Source: Bacillota bacterium (GTDB lineage: Bacteria > Bacillota > Clostridia > Oscillospirales > Ruminococcaceae). From it: a stretch of 64,000 nt of DNA. The translations under genes were made by a program, and so were the position numbers. Positions 52,189 through 61,900 of the stretch are shown here, piece after piece (the stretch's first letter is position 1; each line of letters starts with the position of its first letter). The stretch covers positions 75,933 to 139,932 of the forward strand of contig JAEZCT010000083.1 of the NCBI GenBank assembly GCA_023433405.1, written 5' to 3'. The notes under the pieces were generated by a model. The model saw nothing but the letters and a program-made list of their open reading frames with translations, was not told the DNA's origin and ran no database searches.

Positions 52189-53154
52189 ATGAGAAGCTTT
52201 ACCGTGGGAAAAAACGACGCAGGACAGCGGCTGGATAAGTTTTTGTGCAAGGCGGTGCCACGCCTGCCCCCGTCGCTTATGCACAAGTATTTGCGCTTAA
52301 AGCGCATTAAGCTCAACCGTTCGCGGTGTGAGAACGCCACGCGCTTGCAGGAGGGCGACCTGCTGGAGCTTTATATCGGCGACGAGTTTTTTAGCGAGGC
52401 GCAGGACGAACAAGCGTTTTTGCTTGCTCCCCGGGAGCTGAACATCCTGTATGAGGATGAGAACCTGCTGCTCCTCGATAAGCCCGCAGGGCTAATTGTA
52501 CATGAGGATGAGCATGAGGCTGTGGATACCCTAATAAATCGGGTCCAGCGCTATCTCCGCGACACGGGGGAGTATGATCCCCACCGTGAGAGCTCCTTTG
52601 CCCCCGCCCTTTGCAACCGCATTGACCGTAACACCGGCGGCATTGTCATTGCCGCAAAAAATGCTGAGGCGCTGCGCATTTTAAACGAAAAAATAAAGGC
52701 GAGAGAGCTGAAAAAGCTTTACCTTTGCATTGTGCATGGCATGCCGACGCCCCGTGAGGCCACCGCAACCGCCTACCTGAAAAAGGATGCCGACCAAAAC
52801 CGGGTGACGGTGCGCGGCACCCCCTTTGCAGACGCAAAAACCATAGAGACACACTACCGCGTGCTTGCCTCCCAAAACGGGCAGTCCCTGCTGGAGGTAG
52901 AGCTTCTCACCGGACGCACCCACCAAATACGCGCCCACCTTGCTTTTCTGGGGCACCCACTTGCGGGTGATACCAAATACGGTACCAACGCCCGGAACAA
53001 AGGCACCGGCTACCGCTTTCAGGCGCTCTACGCCTATAAGCTGCAATTTTGCTTTAAACAGGAAGCGGGACTGCTTAACTATTTAAACGGCAAAGGGTTT
53101 GAGGTGAAGGACGTTTGGTTTGCAAGGGAGTTTGGGGGGCAGCAAGGGAAGTAG
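52189..53154 (+). CDS. RluA-family 23S rRNA pseudouridine synthase
   Basis: 321 residues from ATG 52189. It has an N-terminal S4 RNA-binding domain (QRLDKFLCKAVPRLPPSLMHKYLRLKRIKLN) and a catalytic domain with Asp in CNRIDRNTGGIVIAAKN (HRLDxxTSG-type motif II), motif LEVELLTGRTHQIRAHLAFLGHPLAGDTKYG. It isomerises uridine in rRNA or tRNA; the precise target (RluC/RluD type) is not set. The ribosome site CGGAAAGG is 14 nt away. Monocistronic, convergent with the ABC module. Confidence 0.93.
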   Translation: MRSFTVGKNDAGQRLDKFLCKAVPRLPPSLMHKYLRLKRIKLNRSRCENATRLQEGDLLELYIGDEFFSEAQDEQAFLLAPRELNILYEDENLLLLDKPAGLIVHEDEHEAVDTLINRVQRYLRDTGEYDPHRESSFAPALCNRIDRNTGGIVIAAKNAEALRILNEKIKARELKKLYLCIVHGMPTPREATATAYLKKDADQNRVTVRGTPFADAKTIETHYRVLASQNGQSLLEVELLTGRTHQIRAHLAFLGHPLAGDTKYGTNARNKGTGYRFQALYAYKLQFCFKQEAGLLNYLNGKGFEVKDVWFAREFGGQQGK

Positions 53155-53262
53155 CTGCGCACGGTAGGGGGAGTATAGCTTATTGGAGTCTTGTAAAAGC
53201 AGTTTTATAGACCTCGTGATTTCGTCGGCTTCAGTAATCATCATCAAAATGCATGAATTATA

Positions 53263-53889
53263 TCACAGCTCCTTGTTTGTAAAGATGCCCACTGAGATCA
53301 AATAAGAAGCGACGACACATGCAATAACGGCAAAGGGCGAGAGGGTGACAAGCAGCGTGACCAACTGCTCGGAAGGCTGTGCCGAAATATTTCCGCCTGT
53401 GAAAAACATGATCAGAACTGACGGAAGCACCACCACTCCCACCATGATCAGCCTTGCCTTTTCCACCCCGAACTTGTAGATAAACGGAATAAGGATGCTG
53501 ATGACAACCAGCCCCGTACCAAACACGGCAAGCTCTCCTACTGCAAGCTCGCCTGTAACAGGCTGCCCCTTGTACAGCAGAAAGCCCACAAACAGCAGTG
53601 TGGATAAAATTGAACCCGTGAGCAAGAACACCCCTGAAACAAGATATTTTGACAGTACGACCTCCGACCGCGTCACGGGCATGGTCATGGAATATGGGTC
53701 CCATTTCGCGACCTGATCGTAGGCAAAGGAGGTGATGGTCATCATCATAAAAAACGTCGCAATCATAAACAGCATATAGGTATTATCGTCCGAGGAAAAG
53801 CTAAAAACAGCAAATACCAAAACGAGCAGTGCCATGGTTTTTAGGTAACGCTTGCAAACCAGTATATCCTTTCGCATAAGCCCAAGCAT
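53263..53889 (-). CDS. ABC-2 type transporter permease
   Basis: 208 residues, about six membrane helices, with the start KDILVCKRYLKTM typical of small ABC-2 permeases of Gram-positive bacteria (ABC2_membrane_5 type). The conserved SFAYDQVAKWDPYSMTMPVTRSEVVLSKYL cytoplasmic loop is present. Its ATG overlaps the stop of the ATPase gene (TAATG), indicating translational coupling. Together they form an exporter, perhaps for lipids or antimicrobial peptides, controlled by the GntR-family regulator upstream. Confidence 0.9.
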   Translation of the reverse strand: MLGLMRKDILVCKRYLKTMALLVLVFAVFSFSSDDNTYMLFMIATFFMMMTITSFAYDQVAKWDPYSMTMPVTRSEVVLSKYLVSGVFLLTGSILSTLLFVGFLLYKGQPVTGELAVGELAVFGTGLVVISILIPFIYKFGVEKARLIMVGVVVLPSVLIMFFTGGNISAQPSEQLVTLLVTLSPFAVIACVVASYLISVGIFTNKEL

Positions 53890-54767
53890 TATTTCTCCCC
53901 CTTTGCGTAATACAGCATAATATCCTCAAGCGTCGCCGCATCCAGCGCAAGCTGGGGATAGCGGCGGGCAAGCTCTTTTTTGTTGCTTGTAAGCGCCTCG
54001 CAGCCAAAGCTGTTTTTGCGGACACCGACAATCATGGATTTATCCATCCGGTCGTAGTCCGACGCGCCGCATTTGACCACGGCGTGTTCCTCAAGAATCC
54101 GATCCTTTGCGCCGGCGAGCGCCACACGTCCCTTGTGCAGGAAGGTCACATAATCCGCTACCTTCTCAAGATCGCTTGTAATGTGGGATGACATGAGAAT
54201 ACCGTTTTCCTCATCCTGAATAAACGCAAAAAATTCATCCAAAATCTCGGCGCGAACCACGGGGTCGAGCCCGCTTGTCGCCTCGTCTAGGATTAGCAGG
54301 CGCGGGTGGTGCGCAAGCGCCGCGGCAATGGAGAGCTTCATCTTCATCCCCCGCGAGTATTCCTTTACCACCTTTTTCTCCGGCAGCGAAAACTGATCAA
54401 GATAGCGCCGAAACAGGGGGGCATCCCACCTTTTCGTGTATACCCCGTTTAGGATGCCGGATATTTCACGGGCATTGAGCGTATCGTGAAAGCAGCTCTC
54501 ATCCAGCACTACGCCAATGTGTTCCTTTACAAGCTTTTCATCCTTACTGTTGTCCTGACCAAACAGCGTAATTTTACCCGAGTCACGCCGGATGAGGTTG
54601 AGAATGAGCTTAATGGTGGTGGTTTTGCCCGCGCCGTTTTCTCCAATCAGGCCCATTATCGAGCCTTTGGGCAGCGCAAGGTTAATATCCCGCAGCTGAA
54701 AATCGCGGTAGCCCTTATTGAGCGACGCAATCTCCAGAATATTTGATGCACTAAACGCATATTCCAT
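53889..54767 (-). CDS. ABC transporter ATP-binding protein
   Basis: 292 residues. Walker A is GENGAGKTTTIKL, the signature is YSRGMKMKLSIAAALA, Walker B is LLILDEATSGLDP and the H-loop is MSSHITSD. It powers the coupled ABC-2 permease. The C-terminal 70 residues form an accessory domain. The gene begins 41 bp after the GntR-family regulator, so all three genes form one operon under an auto-regulated promoter, as in YtrA-type systems. Confidence 0.95.
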   Translation of the reverse strand: MEYAFSASNILEIASLNKGYRDFQLRDINLALPKGSIMGLIGENGAGKTTTIKLILNLIRRDSGKITLFGQDNSKDEKLVKEHIGVVLDESCFHDTLNAREISGILNGVYTKRWDAPLFRRYLDQFSLPEKKVVKEYSRGMKMKLSIAAALAHHPRLLILDEATSGLDPVVRAEILDEFFAFIQDEENGILMSSHITSDLEKVADYVTFLHKGRVALAGAKDRILEEHAVVKCGASDYDRMDKSMIVGVRKNSFGCEALTSNKKELARRYPQLALDAATLEDIMLYYAKGEK

Positions 54768-54808
54768 ACTTGTAACCGTTCCTTCCCTACTATTTGTAAT
54801 GCTTACAG

Positions 54809-55186
54809 TTATATCTCCTCTTTGTAAATGCGGCGAACAATGTCTTGGAGCTCCTCGAGAGTTACGCCCGCAAGCCTTGCGGCGGTAGCAGCTTTGCTTA
54901 AGTGAGCCTCAACCGTCTTAAGCTGCTCCTCGCGCAATACATCGGGGTTCGCCCCTGTTACAAAGCTACCCTTGCCGGTAATGGAGGCGATAAAGCCCTC
55001 CCGCTCCAGCTCCTCATACGCTCGCTTGGTGGTTATTACGCTAATGCGCAGCTCCTTGGCAAGCAGTCGCATAGAGGGCAGCATATCCCCTTCCTTGAGC
55101 GTTTTGCCGATAATCATTGCCTTAATCTGCGTGACTATCTGCTCATAGATTGGGGTTTCGCCAGAATTTATGATGACGATATCCAC
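54809..55186 (-). CDS. GntR-family regulator, YtrA subfamily
   Basis: 125 residues. GTG 55186 gives the standard N-terminus (MDIVIINSGETPIYEQIVTQIK); AAAGGGG lies about 14 nt upstream. An ATG 12 codons earlier sits on the ribosome site. The winged helix has GDMLPSMRLLAKELRISVITTKRAYEELEREGFI, followed by the short two-helix YtrA effector tail. It should repress the ABC operon by binding the perfect palindrome over its promoter and be released by a cell-wall or antimicrobial signal; the ligand is inference. Confidence 0.93.
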   Translation of the reverse strand: MDIVIINSGETPIYEQIVTQIKAMIIGKTLKEGDMLPSMRLLAKELRISVITTKRAYEELEREGFIASITGKGSFVTGANPDVLREEQLKTVEAHLSKAATAARLAGVTLEELQDIVRRIYKEEI

Positions 55187-55224
55187 CCCAATGACCATCC
55201 CCTTTCGGTACGAATGAAGCAATT

Positions 55225-55249
55225 ATTGTATATATATTATATATACAAT
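55225..55249. promoter_or_regulatory. Perfect 25-bp operator palindrome of the GntR-ABC operon
   Basis: ATTGTATATATA, one central T, then its exact complement. It overlaps the -10 and the predicted transcription start of the operon, the expected place for a YtrA-type repressor. Confidence 0.85.
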
Positions 55250-55275
55250 ATATCAGTTGTATTCATCCCTGTCAA
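55247..55275 (-). promoter_or_regulatory. Promoter of the GntR-ABC operon
   Basis: Minus strand TTGACA (55270-55275), 17 bp spacer, TATATT (55247-55252), about 60 bp before the regulator start. Confidence 0.8.
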
Positions 55276-55300
55276 GGGATTATTTGCAAAGTACACCGCA

Positions 55301-55373
55301 AAAAAAGAACCTCACAAGGCACCTGCGTAAGCGTCTGCTTCTCCGCTTCGCGCAAGCTTGTGAGATTCTTTTT
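55301..55373 (-). terminator. Long hairpin after the sortase gene
   Basis: AAAAAGAACCTCACAAG pairs with CTTGTGAGATTCTTTTT around a 38-nt loop that itself can fold. It lies 30 bp beyond the sortase stop and separates it from the GntR-ABC promoter. Confidence 0.75.
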
Positions 55374-55403
55374 GAAAGACAATGTGCCAACATCCTTTTG
55401 GCT

Positions 55404-56105
55404 TTAGTGAAGAACAGTATTAGCCACCGGCCTGCACCAAACAATCAGCCGTTTTGTGGGGGAAAGCACGGGGGTACAGGTCACAAGGGTGAGCAGCTCC
55501 TTCTCCTGTTCCTGAGGGTTAAGCACCGAGAGGTTATCCGCCTCCACCACAAAGGTATCAAAAACCTCATAGGTATACCGTGTTTCCTCATACTCCACCA
55601 GCACCTTATCTCCGATATCCATCATATCCAAATGGCGGAAGGGATGCATAATCAGGTAGTTGCGGTGACCCGCCAGCACACAGTTGCCCTCCTGCCCGGG
55701 CAGGGAAGTACCCGGAATGTGCCCAACCCCGTAAAACAGCTCATCCCCGCCGCCTTCCACCAGATTTTCGGAGATGGAAATTGCGGGTATCTTTATGATG
55801 CCAATTGCCGAGACGCTGATAGCCGGGCGAGAAACCAAGAATCCCCCAAGCGCCTGCGGCTCGGGAAATACCGCGGGCGTATCCACACTCTCCTCCCAGC
55901 CTTTTGCCGATACCTGCGCGGCAACCTGCGGCAAAGGAGGCGGATCGGCTAAGGGTCTTGCCTCCATGATACCCAGCGAGGACAACAGGGCACCCCACGG
56001 GTAATAGGCCGCCTCATAGGCTATGACCGCCACCAGCAGCAATACCCCCGCCGATAAGAGAATATCGGACATTATGCTGTGCTTTTTCCATTTTTTCGCC
56101 GGCAT
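55404..56105 (-). CDS. Sortase (class D-like)
   Basis: 233 residues from ATG 56105, with AAAGG about 9 nt upstream. An N-terminal membrane helix (about 14-33, ILLSAGVLLLVAVIAYEAAYY) precedes the catalytic beta-barrel. His147 (LAGHRN), Cys210 (TLVTC) and Arg in TKRLIVWC form the sortase triad. It joins LPxTG-type proteins to the cell wall or to each other. The gene is last in the surface locus, right behind the gene for an MPNTG protein (56329-57018), its likely substrate. Confidence 0.93.
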   Translation of the reverse strand: MPAKKWKKHSIMSDILLSAGVLLLVAVIAYEAAYYPWGALLSSLGIMEARPLADPPPLPQVAAQVSAKGWEESVDTPAVFPEPQALGGFLVSRPAISVSAIGIIKIPAISISENLVEGGGDELFYGVGHIPGTSLPGQEGNCVLAGHRNYLIMHPFRHLDMMDIGDKVLVEYEETRYTYEVFDTFVVEADNLSVLNPQEQEKELLTLVTCTPVLSPTKRLIVWCRPVANTVLH

Positions 56106-56216
56106 ACCCATCGTCCTTTCACGCTAATTTCGACATACCTGCAATTCCATAATACTGTTTTCAGATGAAAGCCTTTATAAAAAAACCTGCGTAAAACCCA
56201 TATATGTTCACGAAGA

Positions 56217-56251
56217 CATAAGACCGCCCGCATCGCGCAAGCGGTCTTATG
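56217..56251. terminator. Hairpin between the sortase substrate and sortase genes
   Basis: CATAAGACCGC pairs with GCGGTCTTATG (11 bp, 13-nt loop). The absence of a T-run suggests partial termination or mRNA processing between the two genes. Confidence 0.55.
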
Positions 56252-56328
56252 CTTGTTTGGTGAAAAGAATAATAATAAAAAGAAGTATGCAGTGAGGAAG
56301 CCTTTTCGCATCCTGCTTTATCTGTTTT

Positions 56329-57018
56329 CTATTTTCTCTTACGCAGTAAAATTCCGCCAAGGAGCAGGGCTCCGCCGGCTACCGCGGCAATTTCAACAGG
56401 AAACCCACCGGTATTGGGCATGGTTACCCTTTGCGCGTATGTGAAAATATCGTCGTCATCGTCATCGTTTGAACCGGAGCTGGAATCATCTCGCTGTACG
56501 CAGGAGAATATCCACTTTGTTTTGCCTACCGCGTTTTGAAACTCATTATCCAGCTCACTGGGAACGGTGAGAGTGGCGGTGATGGTTCCTGCTTGATTTT
56601 TACGGTACTTGCCAAGTGAAATGGTTTTACCGCTCTGGGGTCCGGTGGCAGGGCCGGAATAGAGTGTAGAGGTGCTGCCGCCGGGTTTTTTAAGCACCAG
56701 CGTAAGTGTAAGGTTTTCAAGCAGAGCCTGAGATTGTGCCTGCTGCTCTTCGGTCAGAAAATCAGCCGCCGCTGTCTTGAGGTAGATATCTACCGTTCTG
56801 GAATTTTTATTGTTGATGTTAATCGTCTGCGTTCCCACGGCGCCCGGCATCAGGTCCTTCAGCTCGCTAAACAGGTCGTCGCCCGGTATGGTCACCAGAT
56901 TTCCCGTACCATCCAGCACTACTGAACTTTCCAGGGCATACGCGCCGGTTGCAAGACCAACCATAAGCAGACTTGCCGCCAAAAAACTAAGCAGAGCCTT
57001 TATTAAGGTATTTCTCAT
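56329..57018 (-). CDS. Sortase-anchored surface protein (MPNTG sorting signal)
   Basis: 229 residues: signal peptide (about 1-29, ending TGAYA), a beta-rich body of about 150 residues (VGTQTININNKNSRTVDIYLKTAAADF), a Ser/Asp linker with six consecutive Asp (about 181-190), sorting motif MPNTG at 200-204, a hydrophobic helix (AAVAGGALLLGGILL) and the tail RKRK. This is the complete plan of a wall-anchored protein or minor pilin. It lies between the TasA-like genes and the sortase gene. The body repeats the NNKNS/TVDIYL features of the TasA-like partners, so it may act as the wall anchor of the fibre; that is inference. Confidence 0.88.
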   Translation of the reverse strand: MRNTLIKALLSFLAASLLMVGLATGAYALESSVVLDGTGNLVTIPGDDLFSELKDLMPGAVGTQTININNKNSRTVDIYLKTAAADFLTEEQQAQSQALLENLTLTLVLKKPGGSTSTLYSGPATGPQSGKTISLGKYRKNQAGTITATLTVPSELDNEFQNAVGKTKWIFSCVQRDDSSSGSNDDDDDDIFTYAQRVTMPNTGGFPVEIAAVAGGALLLGGILLRKRK

Positions 57019-57119
57019 CCTAAAAATCCTTTCCGCCTGCAGCGGCTGCAGAGCTTAGATTTTGGCATACCCAAACCGTAACCGGCTTGGGTATGCGATT
57101 TTACCTGATTTCCGCCCAA

Positions 57120-57674
57120 TTAGAAGGTTACGCTCGGCCAGCCCACAATCTTGCCGCCATCGTTTTTCGTGGGGGTAAAGTACTGGGACTGAACCGCCTC
57201 GGCTACAAACTTAAACTCAAAATTAACGTCCTCATATTCATTGCCAATCGTGGAGGGAACCGTGAGCGTATCAAAGAATACTACCGCCTCGCCCGGAGCG
57301 AGCACATTGTTATAATAATAATAGCCGCCCGAATACGTCCAGTTTGTGGTGTCGATGTTGGCGATGCTGTCGTCAATATCGACATCGGCAGAGATTGTGG
57401 GATCAACCTTAATGCGCACATACGCAGGGTTTTTGCCGGTGTTGGTGATGGTTGGGTCCTTAGTAAACGATTGTCCGGGCACCACATTGACAAGAACGTT
57501 CTCAAGGTTTTCTTCGGAGAATCCGGGCTCCTCAAGCGTAATGCTTACATTACCCATGGTGACGACGTTGGTGACATCATCCTGTGCCGTGAAATACGCG
57601 AGGGTGCCGCCGACGATAGTCAGCGCCCCTACCAGGGCCGAGGCTGCGATTACAATCCCTTTCTTACGGAACAT
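57120..57674 (-). CDS. TasA/CalY-like fibre protein 1 with SipW-type signal peptide
   Basis: 184 residues. The N-terminus (MFRKKGIVIAASALVGALTIVGGTLAYFTAQDDVTN) is the SipW-dependent signal with the conserved GTLAYFT cleavage box. The mature part has TNVVTMGNVSITLEEP and ITNTGKNPAYVRIKVDP, the beta-sandwich typical of TasA/camelysin proteins. Such proteins polymerise into extracellular matrix fibres in Bacillus. The gene follows its paralogue at 57733 by 59 bp. Identity to Bacillus TasA cannot be judged without alignment. Confidence 0.88.
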   Translation of the reverse strand: MFRKKGIVIAASALVGALTIVGGTLAYFTAQDDVTNVVTMGNVSITLEEPGFSEENLENVLVNVVPGQSFTKDPTITNTGKNPAYVRIKVDPTISADVDIDDSIANIDTTNWTYSGGYYYYNNVLAPGEAVVFFDTLTVPSTIGNEYEDVNFEFKFVAEAVQSQYFTPTKNDGGKIVGWPSVTF

Positions 57675-57732
57675 GTTTGTTTCCTCCCTATAATTTGGGT
57701 TTAAAATTTATCGTAAAGCGAATTGTTGAGGC

Positions 57733-58338
57733 TTACCCAACCATTTGCTCTTCGAACGCCGCTTTTGCCGAAGCCAGAAAACTTATACCCTCTTCCGGCG
57801 CAAACTCGCCCTCACACTGAACCGCCTCGGCGGTAATTACGATATCCAGCTGTGCCAAATTACCCTCTAGGACTGCGTTTGTCAGCTTAACGCCGGTAAA
57901 GAGCGGCGTAGTCGCTGAGGCTCTTTCAAGGATTTGGTTGTAGTAAAAATAGCCGTCGCCGGTACTGGTCCACTTGTTTGCGTCAAGGCCCAACCTTTCA
58001 CCCACTACATCAAACCCGCCGCCCGGCACGGTTATATCGGTATCACCCGCACCGCAGCTTACCCCGGTGACGCTTAGGCGCACATAACAGGGGTTTAGTC
58101 CGCTGTTATACACCTGCGGGTCCTTATTTGCCGTTTCTCCCACAGACATGCTGTCGGCTGTAGCTTCGCCGCCATCTGTCCATGCCGGCTCACGCAGCTC
58201 CACCGTCACATTGCCCATGGTAATGATATTGGTCACCGGCTCGGTTTGACTGGTAAAGTACGCGGAGGTCGCTCCGATGGAGACAGCCGCAACCAGCACC
58301 GCCCCAATGGAGGAGAATAATATGGTTCTTTTCTTCAT
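57733..58338 (-). CDS. TasA/CalY-like fibre protein 2 with SipW-type signal peptide
   Basis: 201 residues from ATG 58338, with AAAGGACTG upstream. The signal ends GATSAYFTSQTEPVTN; the mature part shares TNIITMGNVTVELREP, DPQVYNSGLNPCYVRLSV and YFYYNQIL with the downstream paralogue, so the two arose by duplication. Two Cys (about 103 and 110, CYVRLSVTGVSCGAG) are not shared and could form a disulfide. It follows the SipW-like peptidase gene by 79 bp. Confidence 0.88.
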   Translation of the reverse strand: MKKRTILFSSIGAVLVAAVSIGATSAYFTSQTEPVTNIITMGNVTVELREPAWTDGGEATADSMSVGETANKDPQVYNSGLNPCYVRLSVTGVSCGAGDTDITVPGGGFDVVGERLGLDANKWTSTGDGYFYYNQILERASATTPLFTGVKLTNAVLEGNLAQLDIVITAEAVQCEGEFAPEEGISFLASAKAAFEEQMVG

Positions 58339-58417
58339 TTGCTTACAGTCCTTTCTTTGGGGCGACACGCCCGCTTATCATATCCCGGAGCTTTTCACCG
58401 TCACAAGGTTTTAGCCT

Positions 58418-58936
58418 TCACTTCACGTCGGTTGTCTCGCCGTGTCTTGTGTTTTTGACAAGCCAGAGCAGGAGCGCAACCATTGCGAAAACCAGCAAGC
58501 AGCAAGCTATTCCCCAACCTGTTTGTAAAAACAGAGACAGATACCCTAGCAGGGGCAGGCACAGGATGGCCTTGCCGATAATCTGGTCGTATAAAACCGG
58601 GGTAAAGTCCTCGCTGCTGTTTGCGTCGCCTTTGGTAATAACGTTGCCTGCGGCCGCGTCAATGCGAGTGACCCGGTGGGTAACCCGCATCCCGTTACCC
58701 ATGGAAAACATAATCGCATCGCCCACCCGGATATCCTGCGGAGCCGCAGCGCGCACCAGCACAATGCTGCCCACCGGGTAGCTCGGCTCCATGCTGCCAG
58801 AAAGCACCGCAAACGGGGTGCAGCCCATCAGACGCGGCAGGGTAAGCAGTGCGGCTAACGCTATAATGGCAGCCGTCGCCAGCGCAGAGATTGCCGAGAG
58901 AACCTTTTTTCGCAAATCGCAGGCCTCCTTCTTCAT
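58418..58936 (-). CDS. sipW: SipW-like signal peptidase I (archaeal/ER type)
   Basis: 172 residues. Ser48 lies in VLSGSMEPSYPVGS and His87 in RVTHRVTRID, giving the Ser-His dyad of the SipW class instead of the Ser-Lys dyad of ordinary bacterial signal peptidases; KGDANSSEDF is also typical. Membrane helices are at about 14-34 and near 140-160. It should mature the two TasA-like proteins encoded directly downstream (YFT boxes). It begins 18 bp after the VWA adhesin stop, so the two are co-transcribed. Confidence 0.93.
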   Translation of the reverse strand: MKKEACDLRKKVLSAISALATAAIIALAALLTLPRLMGCTPFAVLSGSMEPSYPVGSIVLVRAAAPQDIRVGDAIMFSMGNGMRVTHRVTRIDAAAGNVITKGDANSSEDFTPVLYDQIIGKAILCLPLLGYLSLFLQTGWGIACCLLVFAMVALLLWLVKNTRHGETTDVK

Positions 58937-58954
58937 TCCACGTCTGAGCTTGGA

Positions 58955-61900
58955 TTAATTTGTCGGCACACCGACGGCTTTAAAGGAGTTTTTGGCAACA
59001 TCGGTGTGGGAAAGCCACCGATTAATCTCTTTTGTATTTTCATACTTTGCAAAGCCTGTCGCGCTGGTTGTATTTATGGTAAACTCAACACTTCTGTCGG
59101 GGGCGGACACCAACCCGTTACTCGAGGCGGTCAGGGCACTTAACCCGTAACGCAGCCCTTGCAGCTCGGTAAGGCGGTAGGTTCCCGCACCTAGGCTTTC
59201 AAAGAGAATGCTCTTTTCTCCGGTTCCGTTGGTGCAGCCATCCTCACTCCATTCCCCGGCGCCGCTACTTCCTCCGGTAAACCGCACAAAATCGCTGCCA
59301 ACCTCACGGTATGCACCGTTTGCATCCTTCTTTTCCAGCGTATACACAAAGATGGGGTCGCCGTGAGGAGCCCAGTTCTGGTCAATTTTTTTCGTCACGG
59401 TGATTTTTCCGGTGATTACATCAATGGTAAACCATCCGCCGCTGCCTTGAGCCGCGTTTTTGCTGGTGTTTTGATACCGCGCATAGCCCGGGAAACTGTA
59501 GCTATCCGGCACGCCACTGCGGTGAGCGAAGATATCAAGGTCGGTTTTTTCGGTGAGTGTGACAAGCGGTGCGCCGTTAACCACCTGACTGCTGCCGTGA
59601 AGCCTGTAGCTGTAGGAGAGGACGGGTGCGGCAGCTGTACCGCTTCCCGCGTAAACCCATGTTGCAGGGATTTCGGACTTCCATGTTCCGCCATCTCTGT
59701 ACTGCCAGACCGGTTGAGGGGATGCCGAACGTTCCCGCAGGTCTGTTTGCTCACCCGCAAAGACGGTTTTATCCGTAAGCGTAATGGCGGGTGAAAGCAG
59801 GTGCAGATTCATTTGCGCGCTGTTAAACGCTTGTGCCGTGTATGCCCCCGCTGTCTTTGGTGTGACAACCGCCTTTACAACAAAGGGAGTATCCTCCGTC
59901 GGTCGCTCTGCTAACGGTCGCCCTGCCGGATTTGTAATTGTTACGGCGACGATGGAATCACCAAAGGTATTCCACGGCTTTGTACCTGCCCCCGCAAATT
60001 GAGCCGGCTGTGCCATCGCGTCTCCCGCATAGAGATAGGCGTTCTTCCCGCTCAAATCATATCGCAGCGGCACGTTAACTAGGGGCATGCTAAAATTCAG
60101 CTTGAAGTCGGGCGTGGGGGGATAGGTAATGCAGGAATCCCCGGTATTGGTTGGCACCTGATTGCCGCCCACATAATAATCCTTTGCCACAACCGTAAAG
60201 CTTCTGGTCCAACCGGTATCGGCGTCCCCTGTAGCGGGAATGGCCTGATTATTCCATATAATTCGCTGGGTTCCATCTGAAAGAGCTTCTATACTGGCAC
60301 CGTTTGCCCTCAGATTGCTGGCGCTTTCGGCGGTTAGTTCAAAACGGGCGTTTACGACATCGGTAATTCTCGCCCCATCCAAACCGTCTGCGATGTTTGA
60401 AAAGATTTTCTCAAATGCTCCGCTTAACCCGCCGCCTGCGTTAAAATAGCAGCCTGGGCTTGCAACCTCCTCAAGTTCTTTTTCTATATCACCTACGTTT
60501 GTTACGCCTCCGCCAAAGAGACCTGTGGTGAACAGTGTGGCGGGCAAATTCTTAATATTATTGCCTGCCGTCTTAATCTTTGGCCATGTGCTGTCATCGG
60601 TGGGCTGACCGTCGGTAAACAATATGGCATACCTTGGAATGGTGGATGGTCTTAATAGCGTAAGTGCTCTCTCTAGGCCAAGCTCCTGCCTGGTGCCTCC
60701 TGCCAACTGTATGCCGTTAATCCCGTTATAAATGGAGTTAAGGTTGCTGCTTGAACTGAGAGAGACACGATTGCAGATTGTTTTTATCTGCTGGTCGTTT
60801 GCAAACGTAACAACGGATATCTTACTATCCGGCGAGACCGCCGCTACGCTTGCGACAAAATTATTTGCGGATTCCTGCAGCATCTCAAGCTTTGTTTTAT
60901 CCTGTTTTCCCTTAACATAAACTGTTGTATTTGCATCCGTTACTCTGCCTACGAGGTTCTTATTCCCGTTTGCCTGAGACTCAATGCGGTACCATCCTGT
61001 CTGGCTGAATGTTCCCTCATAGCTTGCAGGCCTGCTGGTAAGGTACTCAATTGGCCGGTATTCATTTTGAATGTTAATGAAGAATTTGTAATAGCTGAAA
61101 GTGGCCGGATTGGGCGACCCCTGTTCGGTTGTGCTCAGTTGACTGAGACGTTTTGTGGTGGTCGGCTGCGTCATGAGCCATGGCATACTGCCCGAGGCGT
61201 CTAGCACCAGTACGATCTCCACCGGGGTTATGTCCGGCGCGTCGGCCCAGGTTTTTAGTAAGATATCATAGGTTCTGTCGGCCTCCGATTTAAGCTGCGC
61301 GGTTTTTGACTGCTTAATTGTGGCAAGATCAAAAGGCGGCAGCGTCGCCGAATCCAATGCCGCGAACCCGCTCTCTATCGCGAGGGGGGTATTCAGCAGC
61401 TTGTTGGGAATGCTCAGTGCCCCCTGAGACAGGAGCAGGACGGTGGTCTGCACCTGAGTTTGCGTTGGCTCCTGCGGTTGGTCGGAGGACGCAGGTGCCT
61501 GTGAGGAGCTGTCCGATGAGGAGACATCCTCCGACGAGCTCTCCTCCAAAGCAGCCTGGGAGCTGCTGTCCTCAGCCGGCAGGGAGCTTTCCTCCGAGCT
61601 TATCTCCTCAGAGGATTCCTTCAAAAGCAAAGAGTCCTCCTGCTGCTGTTGGCTGGAATCATCCGCGGATGAGGTGCCTGACTGCTGCTCCACAGAAGGC
61701 TCATAGGAGGTGTTTTTGCGCATATCCACCGCCGCGTCAGGTAACGGCGCTGCGGCAGGCTCACTGCCAGTCTCGGAGATACTCTCCGATTGCCCGTTTG
61801 CTGCAGCCGCATCAGGAGCGCTTGATGAGGTGTCCGACTGTTGAACATGCTCGTCGGATGAGATCCCACCCGCGGCACTCGAGGTCGTGTCACTTGCTGC

